64,000 nt of DNA, from contig JAIOIW010000039.1 in assembly GCA_019912385.1 (NCBI GenBank), forward strand, positions 113,349 through 177,348, read 5' to 3'. A model generated the notes under the pieces. It did no database searches. It was not told the origin of the DNA and worked only from the letters and a program-made list of their open reading frames with translations. Below are positions 52,021-61,574 of the stretch, one piece after another. The position numbers and the translations under genes are program-made. Position 1 is the stretch's first letter, and every line of letters begins with the position of its first letter. This DNA is from Notoacmeibacter sp. GTDB taxonomy: Bacteria; Pseudomonadota; Alphaproteobacteria; Rhizobiales; Rhizobiaceae.

Positions 52021-53700
52021 TCACACCCGCATCGCCCTGCGGTGACGGAACACGAAAGCAGGGATCGCCGTGGCGACGATGAAGCCCGCCACCGGCAGCA
52101 GCATCTGCACGAATGCATAGACGCCGATGACACGCCGGTTGCCGCCAGACGCCAGCGCGACCGCCTCGGTGGTCACGGTGGTCAGGCGTCCGGCACCGAT
52201 CAGAACCGTCGGCAGGTACTGGCCGATGGAGACCGAGAAGCCGACGGCGGCGGCGGTCAGGATCGCCCGCGTCATCATCGGCAGGCGCACCGCCGCCAGG
52301 ATCCGCCACCGGCCCGCGCCCAGCCCCGCGGCCACCGCCTCGTAGCGCTTGTCGAAGGAGCGCCACGGATCGGCCAGCGACAGGAACATGTAGGGCATGA
52401 CGAAAACCAGATGCGCAAAAACCAGCGCGCCGAGGCTGGCATCGGCGCGCGCGCCGATGATGAGCAGCTGCAACCCGAACAGGAACGCGGCCTGCGGCAC
52501 GATCAGCGGCAGATAGACCAGCATCAGCAGGCGGCCGGGCGGGCGTCGTATTTCATCCTCGCGGATCAGGCACAGCACCACCAGCACCGCCGCCAGCACG
52601 GTCGCCAGCGCCGCCGTGACGAGCGTCGTCGCCAGCGGTGCCGCGATGCGCGGAGCCGCGCGCACCCAGCTTCTGAACGTGAACTCCCGCGGCAGAGCAT
52701 CCGGGAACTGCCACAGGCTGGAAAAAGACCACAGCGCCAGCACGGCGAGACCGGCGAAGACAACGGCCACGGACGCCAGCATGGCGCCAAGCGCAAGGCG
52801 GCGCACGAAACCGTCGCGCCGCATCCGCCAGCCGCGCTCGCAGGCAAATACCGCAACCGTTGAACCGATACGCTCCAACGCGATCCAGAGGGCGAGCGCC
52901 AGGGCGGTGACACCCAGTTGGAGAACGGCACCGGCGGAGGCAAGAAAACGCGATTGCAGCTCCGGATCGTTCATCCATGTCACCAGGCGGACGGCCAGCG
53001 GCGCCGGGGTCGTCGGCCCGAGGATCGCGGCGACATCGACGACGGAACTGGCAAAGGCGACCACCGCGAAGACGGCAAGGCGGATCTGGCGGTAGATCGC
53101 CGGCCAGGCGACGAAGGCGAAACCCGCGACGCGGCCATAGCCAAGCGAGGCAGCGAGCTGCCGGGTCTGGATGACCCTCACCTGCGGCAACGCGGCCAGC
53201 GTGACCAGCAGCAGGAAGGGGATTTCCTTGACCACCAGCCCCGCCATCATCGACAGGCCCATCGGGTCGTTGACGATCAGCCAGTCGGGCGGATCGGTCC
53301 ACCCGGTCAGCCACGGCGACAGCAACCTGGCCACCATGCCCGACGGCGCGATCAGGAAGGCAAGGCCAAAGGCGGCGGCGGCGTGGGGAACCGACAGGAG
53401 CGGCGAGATCGCGTGCTGGACGCGCAGGAAGGACGGCGTGCCGGCCCAGGCGGCGACGAACACCATCACCAATGTCAGCGACACGGCGGCCGTGACGACG
53501 CCGGCGGCAAGGCTGATGCCTGCCGAGGCCGCGATGCCCGGTTTTGCAAACAGCTCGGCAAACGGCTGAAGCCCGAGCGTGGTGCCGCCGAGCGCGGGCA
53601 GGTAGCCGAAGGCCGGAAGAAGGGTTCCGGCCAGGCCGAAAAGGATCGGCCCGGCCAGCAGCATCACGGCGAGGATCGGACCTAGGCGCGCAATAGTCAT
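52021..53700 (-). CDS. ABC transporter permease, fused two-domain (YnjC-like)
   Basis: The 559-residue protein has about twelve helices in two homologous halves, as in YnjC/ThiP-type permeases. It has two coupling loops, for example RQLAASLGYGRVAGFAFVAW in the first half and YEAVAAGLGAGRWRILAAVR in the second. The neighbouring binding protein is YnjB-like. The matching ATPase (YnjD) is not in the window, so the transporter may borrow one. Confidence 0.87.
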   Translation of the reverse strand: MTIARLGPILAVMLLAGPILFGLAGTLLPAFGYLPALGGTTLGLQPFAELFAKPGIAASAGISLAAGVVTAAVSLTLVMVFVAAWAGTPSFLRVQHAISPLLSVPHAAAAFGLAFLIAPSGMVARLLSPWLTGWTDPPDWLIVNDPMGLSMMAGLVVKEIPFLLLVTLAALPQVRVIQTRQLAASLGYGRVAGFAFVAWPAIYRQIRLAVFAVVAFASSVVDVAAILGPTTPAPLAVRLVTWMNDPELQSRFLASAGAVLQLGVTALALALWIALERIGSTVAVFACERGWRMRRDGFVRRLALGAMLASVAVVFAGLAVLALWSFSSLWQFPDALPREFTFRSWVRAAPRIAAPLATTLVTAALATVLAAVLVVLCLIREDEIRRPPGRLLMLVYLPLIVPQAAFLFGLQLLIIGARADASLGALVFAHLVFVMPYMFLSLADPWRSFDKRYEAVAAGLGAGRWRILAAVRLPMMTRAILTAAAVGFSVSIGQYLPTVLIGAGRLTTVTTEAVALASGGNRRVIGVYAFVQMLLPVAGFIVATAIPAFVFRHRRAMRV

Positions 53701-53733
53701 TCCGTCCGGCCCGGGATCATTAGAGTCCGGACC

Positions 53734-54954
53734 CTAGTTGGCGACGCCGTAGCGGCGTGTCCATTCATCTTCCAGCCGGGTCATCCAGCTTGCATGCGGC
53801 TCGGGCAGCGCCGGCCCGAGTTCGGCCGGCGCCAGGGTGGCGATGCCCAGATCGAGCGCATCGAAGCGCGCGCGGTCGTCGGCGCCGAGCTTTTCCATGG
53901 CCAGCACGGTCGGATCGCCCCACACCTTCGGGTCCTGCTTGCGGGCCTGCGCCTCGGGCGAGATCAGGAAATTGGCGAGCACCAGCGAGCCGGCCTTGGC
54001 CGCGGCGTTGTAGGGAATGGCGACAAAGTGGGTGTTGGACAGCGTGCCGCCCGAAAACACGAAGGAGCGCACCGTTCCGGGCAGTTCGCCGGCGGCGATC
54101 GCGGCGGACGCCTCGGCCGGATTGAAAGCGAAAATGATCTCGACCTCGCCATCGGCCAGCAACTGCTTCATTGCAGGATAGTTCTTCGGAAACGCCTTGG
54201 CCGAACGCCACATGACAGGGTGAAGCTCATCGAGATAGTCGAACAGCGGTCTGGTCACCCCTTCGAAGGCCGCTTCCTCGACCGGCTTCTGCAACACGGC
54301 CGGATCGGAAACGAGTTCGCTCAGGACCTGCTTGAGGAAGGAGGATCCGATGAAATCCGGCGGCTGGGGATAGGAGAACTTGCCGGGATGGCTCTTCGCC
54401 CATTCAAGCAGTTCGCGCGCGGAATCGGGCAGCGCGTCGGACGGGGTGCGTGCCGTGTCGTGAAAGAACACCAGCTTGGCCATGCCCCAGGGGCTTTCCA
54501 TGGCGTCGGTCGGCACCGTGAAGTCGACCGTGACTGTCGGCTTGTTTTCGGTGTCGACATATTTCCAGTTCGGCAGTTCGGCGGCCCAGCCCGGCGAAAA
54601 CAGCAGGTTTTTCTGTTTCATCGAGGCGAAGTTCTCGCCATTGATCCAGACGAGGTCGACCGTGCCGCCCTCGTCCTTGCCGGCAGCCTTTTCGGCCACG
54701 ACCTTGGCAACCGCGGTCGCCGTATCCTCAAGCTTCACATGAACCAGCCTGACGCCGTAGCGCGTCTCGATCTGGTTGCCCGCCCACTCGATATAGGCAT
54801 TGATGTTGTCGGAACCGCCCCAGGCATTCCAGTAGACGGTCTCGCCGCGAGCCTCCTTCAGCACGCCGTCCCAATTCGAGGGGTCGGGATTGCCGGCATA
54901 GGCGGCCGTGGTCAGGGCGGCAAGTGCGGCAAACGCAAGCCGGATTTTCTTCAA
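53734..54954 (-). CDS. ABC transporter substrate-binding protein (YnjB-like)
   Basis: This exported binding protein has 406 residues if the TTG at 54954 is used; it places the signal peptide (LKKIRLAFAALAALTTAAYA) at the N-terminus and has AAGGA 8 nt upstream. The frame is open to 55026, where a different start would add a non-signal-like extension. YnjB-type blocks are ETVYWNAWGGSDNINAYIEW and SSFLKQVLSELVSDPAVLQK. The ligand is unknown. The permease gene follows after 33 nt. Confidence 0.85.
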   Translation of the reverse strand: MKKIRLAFAALAALTTAAYAGNPDPSNWDGVLKEARGETVYWNAWGGSDNINAYIEWAGNQIETRYGVRLVHVKLEDTATAVAKVVAEKAAGKDEGGTVDLVWINGENFASMKQKNLLFSPGWAAELPNWKYVDTENKPTVTVDFTVPTDAMESPWGMAKLVFFHDTARTPSDALPDSARELLEWAKSHPGKFSYPQPPDFIGSSFLKQVLSELVSDPAVLQKPVEEAAFEGVTRPLFDYLDELHPVMWRSAKAFPKNYPAMKQLLADGEVEIIFAFNPAEASAAIAAGELPGTVRSFVFSGGTLSNTHFVAIPYNAAAKAGSLVLANFLISPEAQARKQDPKVWGDPTVLAMEKLGADDRARFDALDLGIATLAPAELGPALPEPHASWMTRLEDEWTRRYGVAN

Positions 54955-55086
54955 GTCGGCGGTCCTTCGCAATTTCTGCAGGCTGTTCGGATTCCGGTTG
55001 GAACACGGCGCGTCGCCCGCGGTCAATCACTCATACCGTCACATCACCGTGAGGGCCGCGTGACGTCTGCGCCTGTCCGGAACGGC

Positions 55087-56148
55087 CTATTGCGAAATGG
55101 CGATGGCAACGTTGCGCGCAAGCGTCTCCGACACGTTGCGGTCGACCTCGGCCTTGCCAGCCTGCATGGAGGTAATGAGATAGACCTTGCCGTCTGGCCT
55201 GGGGAAGGCAATGTAATCATTGTAGAAACTGTACTTGCCGCCCTCCTTGCACGCGGCAAAGGCGGTGATCACCTTCGAATCCCCCGTCTTCTTGCCCGAG
55301 GCAAACGAGCCCTTGCAGCTCTTGGAATCGCCCGACATCACTTCGGCGATCGCGTCGGTTGGATCGAGCGCGCCGGCGGCGATCACGTGCAGCGTGCCGA
55401 CGGTTTCCGGGGACGTCCAGCCGACCGCGGCGCTCTTGAGGAAATCCGGGGTGTCGTCGCCCGACAACTCGTCCTCGGAGACCAGCTTGTAGGCGGAAAA
55501 CTCGCTCGCGGCGAACAGGGAGACGACAAAGCGGGTCGCTGCCAGCATGTCCTGCGGCGAACTGGCGAAGATCGACGGCGCGCTGCCCTTGTCGGCGGGC
55601 CTGCTCGAGGCGACGGGCGGCGCCGGCTGGTCGGGCGCCCGATAGGGTCGGTAGTTCAGCCAGCGGTCGACGCACCGCAGCGCGATCGCCAGCGCCTTCG
55701 ATGTGCCGCGCAGGCTGAAACTGTAGGTCTCGCCACCCGAATAGACCCGCAGCGTGTTGCCGCGCCTGAACTGGTTGAACAGCGTGTCGGTCGCGATCAG
55801 TTCGGCCAATGCGAAAGTCGGGTCGATCACGGTTGCCTCGGCCGAAACCGACCTGTAGCCGTCGATACGGTAGGTGATCGGGAACGTGTCGCCTTCACGC
55901 ATCGACCAGTCGGGATGGGAAAATCCCATCCGCCAGAGGTATTTGCGGTCGATGGCGAAGTGCAGCGTGATGCCCGACTGGTAGGGAGCGGAAATGGCGC
56001 AATGGGTGAAGCCGTTTTCCTCGGCAAAGGCGCTGCCACCCCAGTTGCCGTAGCTGATCGCGCTGCCCGCAATCACATCGGCCGCCCATGCCCGGCCTGT
56101 CAGGGCCAACATCATCGCCACAAAGAGCATGCGGACAGTCAAACGCAT
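55087..56148 (-). CDS. Secreted protein of unknown function
   Basis: The 353-residue exported protein has a signal peptide (MRLTVRMLFVAMMLALTGRA, with cleavage near AWA). The first half has YGNWGGSAFAEENGFTHCAI, and the second half repeats a similar beta-rich plan with paired cysteines (KSCKGS, AACKEG). It loosely recalls invasion-associated IalB-like domains, but I cannot confirm it. ATG 56148 is chosen for its GGGGG ribosome-binding site. It stands alone. Confidence 0.6.
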   Translation of the reverse strand: MRLTVRMLFVAMMLALTGRAWAADVIAGSAISYGNWGGSAFAEENGFTHCAISAPYQSGITLHFAIDRKYLWRMGFSHPDWSMREGDTFPITYRIDGYRSVSAEATVIDPTFALAELIATDTLFNQFRRGNTLRVYSGGETYSFSLRGTSKALAIALRCVDRWLNYRPYRAPDQPAPPVASSRPADKGSAPSIFASSPQDMLAATRFVVSLFAASEFSAYKLVSEDELSGDDTPDFLKSAAVGWTSPETVGTLHVIAAGALDPTDAIAEVMSGDSKSCKGSFASGKKTGDSKVITAFAACKEGGKYSFYNDYIAFPRPDGKVYLITSMQAGKAEVDRNVSETLARNVAIAISQ

Positions 56149-56370
56149 GACACCCCCCATTTCCCGCCGTTCGGCGGTACAGATTTCCCCCTGCATCGCG
56201 GCCCGCGGAAAGGGAGCTTCGCTGCCTGGTTCCGCAACCACAAGCGTCACGATACCGGCAATCGCGCAAATCGACTAGGGTCAGGATCCAAAATCCGTCC
56301 AACATGATTTCGGTTTCATTGTCATGCCGGTTTGACCTACCGTGACGCCACGCAAGAGAGGACAGTGACA

Positions 56371-56814
56371 ATGAACGCTTACTGGCTGGCCCTGGCGACC
56401 GTTCTTGCCGGGGGGATGGCTTTGGCGATACAGGCGCCGCTCAATTCGGCGCTGTCGCGGGCGATCGGCGACGGCGTGCTGGCCGCCGCGATCTCGTTTG
56501 GCGCCGGGTTCGTGGTGCTCGGCGCAACCGTTTTGCTGCGCAGCGGGCCGCCGAAGGCCGAAGCGCTGGCCAATGCCTCATGGTGGATGTTCACCGGCGG
56601 CGCACTTGGCGCCTTCTATGTCTGGGCGGCGCTGTGGGGCGTGTCGCGGTTGGGCGTGGTCACGATGACGGCCATGCTCGTCGCCGGCCAGCTCATCGCG
56701 GCCATGGTCATCGACAAGACCGGCGCCTTCGGCCTTCCGGTGAGCGACATATCCTGGCAGCGGATCGCCGCCGCGGTCCTCGTCGGCGCGGGTGTCGTGC
56801 TGTCGCGGTTCTGA
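56371..56814 (+). CDS. Small DMT-like membrane protein (DUF606/YdcZ)
   Basis: The 147-residue protein has about five helices. The pattern YWLALATVLAGGMALAIQAP followed by NSALSRAIGDGVLAAAISFG, with a late MTAMLVAGQLIAAMVIDKTG, is typical of the DUF606/YdcZ family of short drug/metabolite transporters. Members often work in pairs, but only one is here. AGAGGACA lies upstream of ATG 56371. Confidence 0.85.
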   Translation: MNAYWLALATVLAGGMALAIQAPLNSALSRAIGDGVLAAAISFGAGFVVLGATVLLRSGPPKAEALANASWWMFTGGALGAFYVWAALWGVSRLGVVTMTAMLVAGQLIAAMVIDKTGAFGLPVSDISWQRIAAAVLVGAGVVLSRF

Positions 56815-56934
56815 GCGGTGGCCCCATGATTCTGCCGGGACTGGAATCAGCGGGCCGATCGAGGTGCCGGTCCGGCCGCGTTGTGGCGGTGACAATTCTT
56901 TTTGCCGCTGTTGCCACAGGCCCGAATTTTCTTT

Positions 56935-56944
56935 ACCATATGGT
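56935..56944. promoter_or_regulatory. Candidate operator palindrome before the nucleoside transporter operon
   Basis: The perfect palindrome ACCATATGGT lies inside TTTACCATATGGTCAAA, 50 nt before the BMP gene ATG. Its AT-rich centre and its position between regions where -35 and -10 elements would lie fit a repressor site of GntR type, but no regulator gene is adjacent. Confidence 0.4.
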
Positions 56945-56994
56945 CAAAAATAAGACGGGAACATTTCGGGTCATTCGCAACAGGGAGCATTCGC

Positions 56995-58032
56995 ATGCCT
57001 TACGGATCTCGGTTTGGCGTCAAGCACGCCATCAATCGCCGCCAACTCATGAAAACCGCGGCCGCCGGCGCCGCGCTCGTCGCCGCACCGGGCATCATCG
57101 GCCGGGCGCGGGCGCAAACGCCGCTCAAGGTCGCCGCCATCTACACGGTTCCGGTCGAGCAGCAGTGGGTCAGCCGCATTCACAAGGCCGCCAACGCCGC
57201 CGTGGCGCGCGGCGACATCGAGTATGTGTTCTCCGAGAACACGTCCAACAACGATTATGAGCGCGTGATGCGCGAATATTCCGAAGCCGGCCACGACCTG
57301 ATCATCGGCGAGGCCTTCGCGGTCGAGGAAGCCGCCCGCCAGGTGGCCCGAGACTATCCCGACAAGGCCTATCTGCTGGGCTCCTCGTTCAAGCCGATGG
57401 ACGACACGCCGAACTTCGCCGTGTTCGACAACTACATCCAGGACGCGTCCTATCTTTCGGGCATCATCGCCGGCGCGATGACCCAGTCGAAGAATATCGG
57501 CATGGTCGGCGGCTTCCCGATCCCCGAGGTCAACCGGCTGATGCATGCCTTCATGGCCGGAGCGCGCGAAAGCGCGCCCGACATCAAGTTCCAGGTCGCC
57601 TTCATCGGCTCGTGGTTCGATCCGCCCAAGGCCAAGGAAACGGCCTTCGCCCAGATCGACGCCGGCGCCGACCTGCTCTATGCGGAGCGCTTCGGGGTGT
57701 CGGACGCGGCCAAGGAGCGCGGCATCCTGGCGGTCGGCAATGTCATCGACACGCAGGCGGATTATCCCGACACGGTCGCCGCTTCCGCGCTGTGGCACTT
57801 CGAGCCGACGCTCGACGCGGCGATCGCCCGCGTCAAGGCCGGAACCTTCAAGGCCGAGGACTACGGCGTCTATTCGTTCATGAAGGAAGGCGGTTGCTCG
57901 CTGGCTCCGCTCGGCACGTTCGAGGGCAGGGTTCCCGAGGCGGCGTTGAAGCTGGTCGCCGAGCGCGAAGCGGCGATCAAGGACGGCTCGCTTGTCGTCG
58001 AGATCAACGACGAAGAGCCGAAATCCAGCTGA
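56995..58032 (+). CDS. BMP/PnrA-family substrate-binding protein
   Basis: The 345-residue periplasmic protein belongs to the basic membrane protein/PnrA family, which binds purine nucleosides or related compounds. It has a Tat-type signal (NRRQLMKTAA, about residues 14-23) and a mature start near AQTPLKVAAIYTVPVEQQWV. It opens a five-gene operon with an ATPase, two permeases and a deaminase. The stop codon TGA overlaps the next ATG by 1 nt. A nucleobase-like ligand is inferred from the operon. Confidence 0.9.
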   Translation: MPYGSRFGVKHAINRRQLMKTAAAGAALVAAPGIIGRARAQTPLKVAAIYTVPVEQQWVSRIHKAANAAVARGDIEYVFSENTSNNDYERVMREYSEAGHDLIIGEAFAVEEAARQVARDYPDKAYLLGSSFKPMDDTPNFAVFDNYIQDASYLSGIIAGAMTQSKNIGMVGGFPIPEVNRLMHAFMAGARESAPDIKFQVAFIGSWFDPPKAKETAFAQIDAGADLLYAERFGVSDAAKERGILAVGNVIDTQADYPDTVAASALWHFEPTLDAAIARVKAGTFKAEDYGVYSFMKEGGCSLAPLGTFEGRVPEAALKLVAEREAAIKDGSLVVEINDEEPKSS

Positions 58033-59588
58033 TGGACGCAAGCCAGGGCGGCGGGGCGGAAACGGTTCTTCGCCTCGCCGGGATCACCAAGCGTTTCGGC
58101 CCGCTGGTCGCCAACGATGCGGTCTCGTTCGAGCTCAGGCGGGGGGAAGTCATCGCCCTGCTCGGCGAGAACGGGGCCGGCAAGACGACGCTGATGAACA
58201 TCCTGTTCGGCCACTATGTGGCCGACGAGGGCGAGGTCGAGGCCTTCGGCGAGAAGCTGCCGCCCGGCGATCCGGCGGCCGCACTTGCCGCGGGCATCGG
58301 CATGGTGCACCAGCATTTCACCCTGGCCGACCAGATGAGCGTGCTGGAAAACATCGCGCTTGGGACGCAGCGCATGTTCGCGCCGCGCTTCGACCGCACC
58401 TCGGCGCGGGCGCGAATTGCGAAACTGTCGCAGGATTTCGGCCTGCATGTGAAGGCGGAGGCCCTGGTCGCAGACCTCACCGTCGGCGAACGCCAGCGCG
58501 TGGAGATCCTCAAGGCGCTCTACCGCGACGCGCGCATCCTGATCCTCGACGAGCCGACGGCCGTGCTGACGCCGCTTGAGACCGATGCCCTGTTCGCGAC
58601 GCTTGAAATGCTGGTCGCCAGGGGATTGTCGATCATCTTCATCTCCCACAAGCTCAACGAGGTCATGGCGGTGAGCGACCGGGTACTGGTGCTGCGCGCC
58701 GGACGGCTTGCCGGCGAGCGCGCGACCGCCGAAACCGACCGCGGCGAACTGGCGGCGCTGATGGTCGGCGAGGAAATCAGGACGCCGCAGGTGGTGGCGC
58801 ACCGCGCGGGCGAGCCGGTGCTTGAGATCGAAGGCGTCTCGGCCGCGGGCCAGGGCACCGGGGCCGCCCTCGACCGGGTGTCGCTCACGCTCTCGGCCGG
58901 CGAGATCACCGGGCTTGCCGGCGTGTCGGGCAATGGCCAGGCGGCGCTTGCGGCACTTATCGCCGGCACGCTTGTTCCCGCGAGCGGACAGATGCGCATC
59001 CGACGCGAAACGGTCAGCGGCTGGTCGCCGCGCGCCGCGCTCGCCCACCGGATCGGCCGCATCCCGGAGGACCGCCACGCCATCGGCATGATCGGCGACA
59101 TGAACGTCACCGAGAACGTCATCTCCGAGAGTTATCGTTCGCCGCGGTTCAGCCGCGCCGGCTTCCTCGACTGGAAGGCCGCGCGGGAGTTCGCCATGTC
59201 GATCATCGCCGCATACGACGTCAAATGCCCCTCGCCCGAGGCGCGTGTCCGCCTGCTTTCCGGCGGCAACATGCAGAAGCTGATCCTCGGGCGTGCGCTG
59301 GATGGCGACCCGGCCGTGATCCTCGCCAACCAGCCCACCCGCGGCCTCGATGTCGGCGCGGTGGCCTATGTTCATTCGCAGCTTCTGGCCGCCCGCGAAC
59401 GCGGTGCGGCCATCCTGCTGATCTCGGAGGATCTCGACGAGGTGCTGGCATTGTCGGATCGCATCGTGGTGATGTCGAAGGGCAGGCTGTCGCCGCCGTC
59501 GCGGCGCGGCGAACTCACGGTTCGCGAGATCGGCGAACTGATGGCCGGCCACGGCGTTTTCGATACGGGCGAATCCCATGCGGCTTGA
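58032..59588 (+). CDS. Nucleoside-type ABC transporter fused ATPase
   Basis: The 518-residue double-domain ATPase has a standard first Walker A (GENGAGKTTL), signature VADLTVGERQRVEILKAL and LILDEPTAVLTP. The second half has a degenerate Walker A (GVSGNGQAAL, lysine to glutamine) and LSGGNMQKLILGRAL, ANQPTRGLDVG. This asymmetry is normal for the sugar/nucleoside (RbsA-like) class. It overlaps the first permease by 11 nt. Confidence 0.93.
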   Translation: MDASQGGGAETVLRLAGITKRFGPLVANDAVSFELRRGEVIALLGENGAGKTTLMNILFGHYVADEGEVEAFGEKLPPGDPAAALAAGIGMVHQHFTLADQMSVLENIALGTQRMFAPRFDRTSARARIAKLSQDFGLHVKAEALVADLTVGERQRVEILKALYRDARILILDEPTAVLTPLETDALFATLEMLVARGLSIIFISHKLNEVMAVSDRVLVLRAGRLAGERATAETDRGELAALMVGEEIRTPQVVAHRAGEPVLEIEGVSAAGQGTGAALDRVSLTLSAGEITGLAGVSGNGQAALAALIAGTLVPASGQMRIRRETVSGWSPRAALAHRIGRIPEDRHAIGMIGDMNVTENVISESYRSPRFSRAGFLDWKAAREFAMSIIAAYDVKCPSPEARVRLLSGGNMQKLILGRALDGDPAVILANQPTRGLDVGAVAYVHSQLLAARERGAAILLISEDLDEVLALSDRIVVMSKGRLSPPSRRGELTVREIGELMAGHGVFDTGESHAA

Positions 59589-60627
59589 ACCGAAACCCTC
59601 CCCCTCGATCGTCCATACCCTGCTCTATCCGGCGGGCGCGATCGTCGCGACGCTCCTTGTCGCGTCGCTGCTGGTCATGGCCGCTGGCGCCTCGCCCTTC
59701 AACGTGTTCTGGCTGGTGCTCAAGGGCGCGGCGGGCTCGCAATTCGCGCTGGTGGAAACGCTGACGCGTGCGACGCCGCTGATCTTCACCGGGCTTGCGG
59801 TCGCCGTCGCCTTCCGCGCCAAGCTGTGGAACATCGGCGCCGAGGCGCAGCTCTATATCGGGGCGGTGATGACGGTGGTGCTCGGCACCGGCGCGGTCAC
59901 GCTGCCCTCGCTGGCGCTGATCCCGCTGATCATGATCTCGGCCATGTTCGCCGGCGCATTGCTTCTGCTCGGGCCGGCGCTGCTGAAGACACGCTTCGGT
60001 GTCGACGAGGTGGTCACGACGCTGCTGCTCAATTTCATCATCCTGCTGTTTGTCTCGATGCTGCTGGAAGGCGTGCTGAAAGACCCGATGGGGCTTGGCT
60101 GGCCGCAATCGAAAAGGATCATCGCCGAGGCGCAGCTGCCGCGCCTGATCCAGGGCAAGCGGCTGCATTTCGGCTTCGTCATCGCGATTGCCAGCGCGCT
60201 CGTCACCTGGGTCATCATGAAGAAGACGGTGCTCGGCTACGAGATGCGCGCGGTCGGCCACAATGGCGAGGCGGCGCGCTTTGCCGGCATCCCGGTCAAC
60301 CGCGTGCTGATGAAAACCGCGCTGCTTTCCGGCGGCCTCGCGGCGCTTGCCGGCTTTTCGGAAGTGGCGGGGCTGAAGGGCAACCTGACGCTCGACCTGT
60401 CGCCGGGCTACGGCTACACCGGCATCGTCGTCGCCATGCTGGCGATGCTCAACCCGCTCGGCGTCATCGCCGCGGCGATCTTCGTCGCCGGTATCTTCGT
60501 CGGCGCCGACGCGATGAGCCGTTCGGCCGGCGTGCCGAGCTACATCGCCCAGGTGATGGTGGCGACCGCGCTGCTGACGATGGTCACCGCCATCATGCTG
60601 ACGCGCTTCAGGATCCGGTGGAGGTAG
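59578..60627 (+). CDS. ABC transporter permease, nucleoside-type subunit 1
   Basis: This 349-residue membrane protein of the BPD-transp-2 (RbsC-like) family has about nine helices. It contains the RTVGHNGEAARFAGIPVNRV-like block (read here as MRAVGHNGEAARFAGIPVNR) and GYGYTGIVVAMLAMLNPLG. It forms the channel with the next gene product. It overlaps the ATPase by 11 nt and is 5 nt from the second permease. Confidence 0.93.
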   Translation: MRLEPKPSPSIVHTLLYPAGAIVATLLVASLLVMAAGASPFNVFWLVLKGAAGSQFALVETLTRATPLIFTGLAVAVAFRAKLWNIGAEAQLYIGAVMTVVLGTGAVTLPSLALIPLIMISAMFAGALLLLGPALLKTRFGVDEVVTTLLLNFIILLFVSMLLEGVLKDPMGLGWPQSKRIIAEAQLPRLIQGKRLHFGFVIAIASALVTWVIMKKTVLGYEMRAVGHNGEAARFAGIPVNRVLMKTALLSGGLAALAGFSEVAGLKGNLTLDLSPGYGYTGIVVAMLAMLNPLGVIAAAIFVAGIFVGADAMSRSAGVPSYIAQVMVATALLTMVTAIMLTRFRIRWR

Positions 60628-60632
60628 CGCCC

Positions 60633-61574
60633 GTGGAAGCCTTCGAGATCCTGTTCACGACAAGCCTGTGGGTGGCGGCCATCCGCATCGCCTCGCCGCT
60701 GATCTTCGCCACCATGGGCGAACTGATCTGCGAGCGCGCGGGCGTTCTCAATCTCGGCATTGAGGGGATCATGACGGTCGGCGCATTCGCCGGCTGGTTC
60801 GCCGTCTATGCCGGCGGCGACCTGTGGTTCGGCGTCATAGCGGCGGCGCTGGCCGGGGCGGCTTTCGGCCTGCTGCACGGGGTGCTGACCGTGCCGCTGG
60901 GGCTGTCGCAGCACGTCACCGGCATCGGCATCACGCTGCTGGCGACGAGCCTGACCTATTTCATCTATCGCATCGCCCTGCCCGAGGTGACTTCGCCGCC
61001 GAAGATCGAGTCCTTCCAGCCTCTCGCCATCCCGGTTCTTTCCGATATCCCGCTGGTCGGTCCGGCGCTGTTCAACCAGACGCCGCTGACCTATCTCGCC
61101 TATGCCACGGTCGCCATCGTGGCCTGGGTTCTCTACCGCACGCCGGCGGGGCTCGCGGTGCGCGCCGCCGGCGAAAACCCGTCGTCCGTGGAGGCGCAGG
61201 GCATCTCGGTTACCGCGGTCAGGGTCGGCGCGGTGATGGCCGGCTCGGCGCTGATGGCCATCGGCGGCGCCTTCCTGACGATGTCGGCCTTCAATTCCTT
61301 CTTCTTCGAGATGATCAACGGGCGCGGCTGGATCTGCATCGCGCTGGTGGTGTTCGGCTCCTGGCGGCCGGGCAAGGCGCTCGTCGGCGCCATCCTGTTT
61401 GCCGCGTTCGACGCCTACCAGGTGCGCCTGCAACAGGTGACCGGCGGCATCGTGCCCTACCAGGTGTTCCTGATGCTGCCCTATGTCCTGTCGATCCTGG
61501 CGCTGATCGCTGTGGCGCGGCGGGCAACCTATCCCAAGGCGCTGATGGTGCCCTACCAGAAAGGCGAGCGATGA
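60633..61574 (+). CDS. ABC transporter permease, nucleoside-type subunit 2
   Basis: The 313-residue partner permease starts at GTG 60633, with GGAGG 9 nt upstream; the frame opens much earlier but that part is shadow. The block TMGELICERAGVLNLGIEGI is characteristic of this second subunit, and VRAAGENPSSVEAQGISVTA of the cytoplasmic loop. It overlaps the deaminase gene by 4 nt. Confidence 0.93.
   Translation: MEAFEILFTTSLWVAAIRIASPLIFATMGELICERAGVLNLGIEGIMTVGAFAGWFAVYAGGDLWFGVIAAALAGAAFGLLHGVLTVPLGLSQHVTGIGITLLATSLTYFIYRIALPEVTSPPKIESFQPLAIPVLSDIPLVGPALFNQTPLTYLAYATVAIVAWVLYRTPAGLAVRAAGENPSSVEAQGISVTAVRVGAVMAGSALMAIGGAFLTMSAFNSFFFEMINGRGWICIALVVFGSWRPGKALVGAILFAAFDAYQVRLQQVTGGIVPYQVFLMLPYVLSILALIAVARRATYPKALMVPYQKGER

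Noticed and set aside
53794..56307. 837-residue plus-strand open frame opposite the YnjB-like and unknown secreted genes
   Set aside because: It is arginine/glycine-rich, has no motif, and covers two minus-strand genes that have signal peptides and family features.
57870..59579. 569-residue minus-strand frame opposite the nucleoside ATPase gene
   Set aside because: It is a shadow of a gene with intact Walker and signature motifs.
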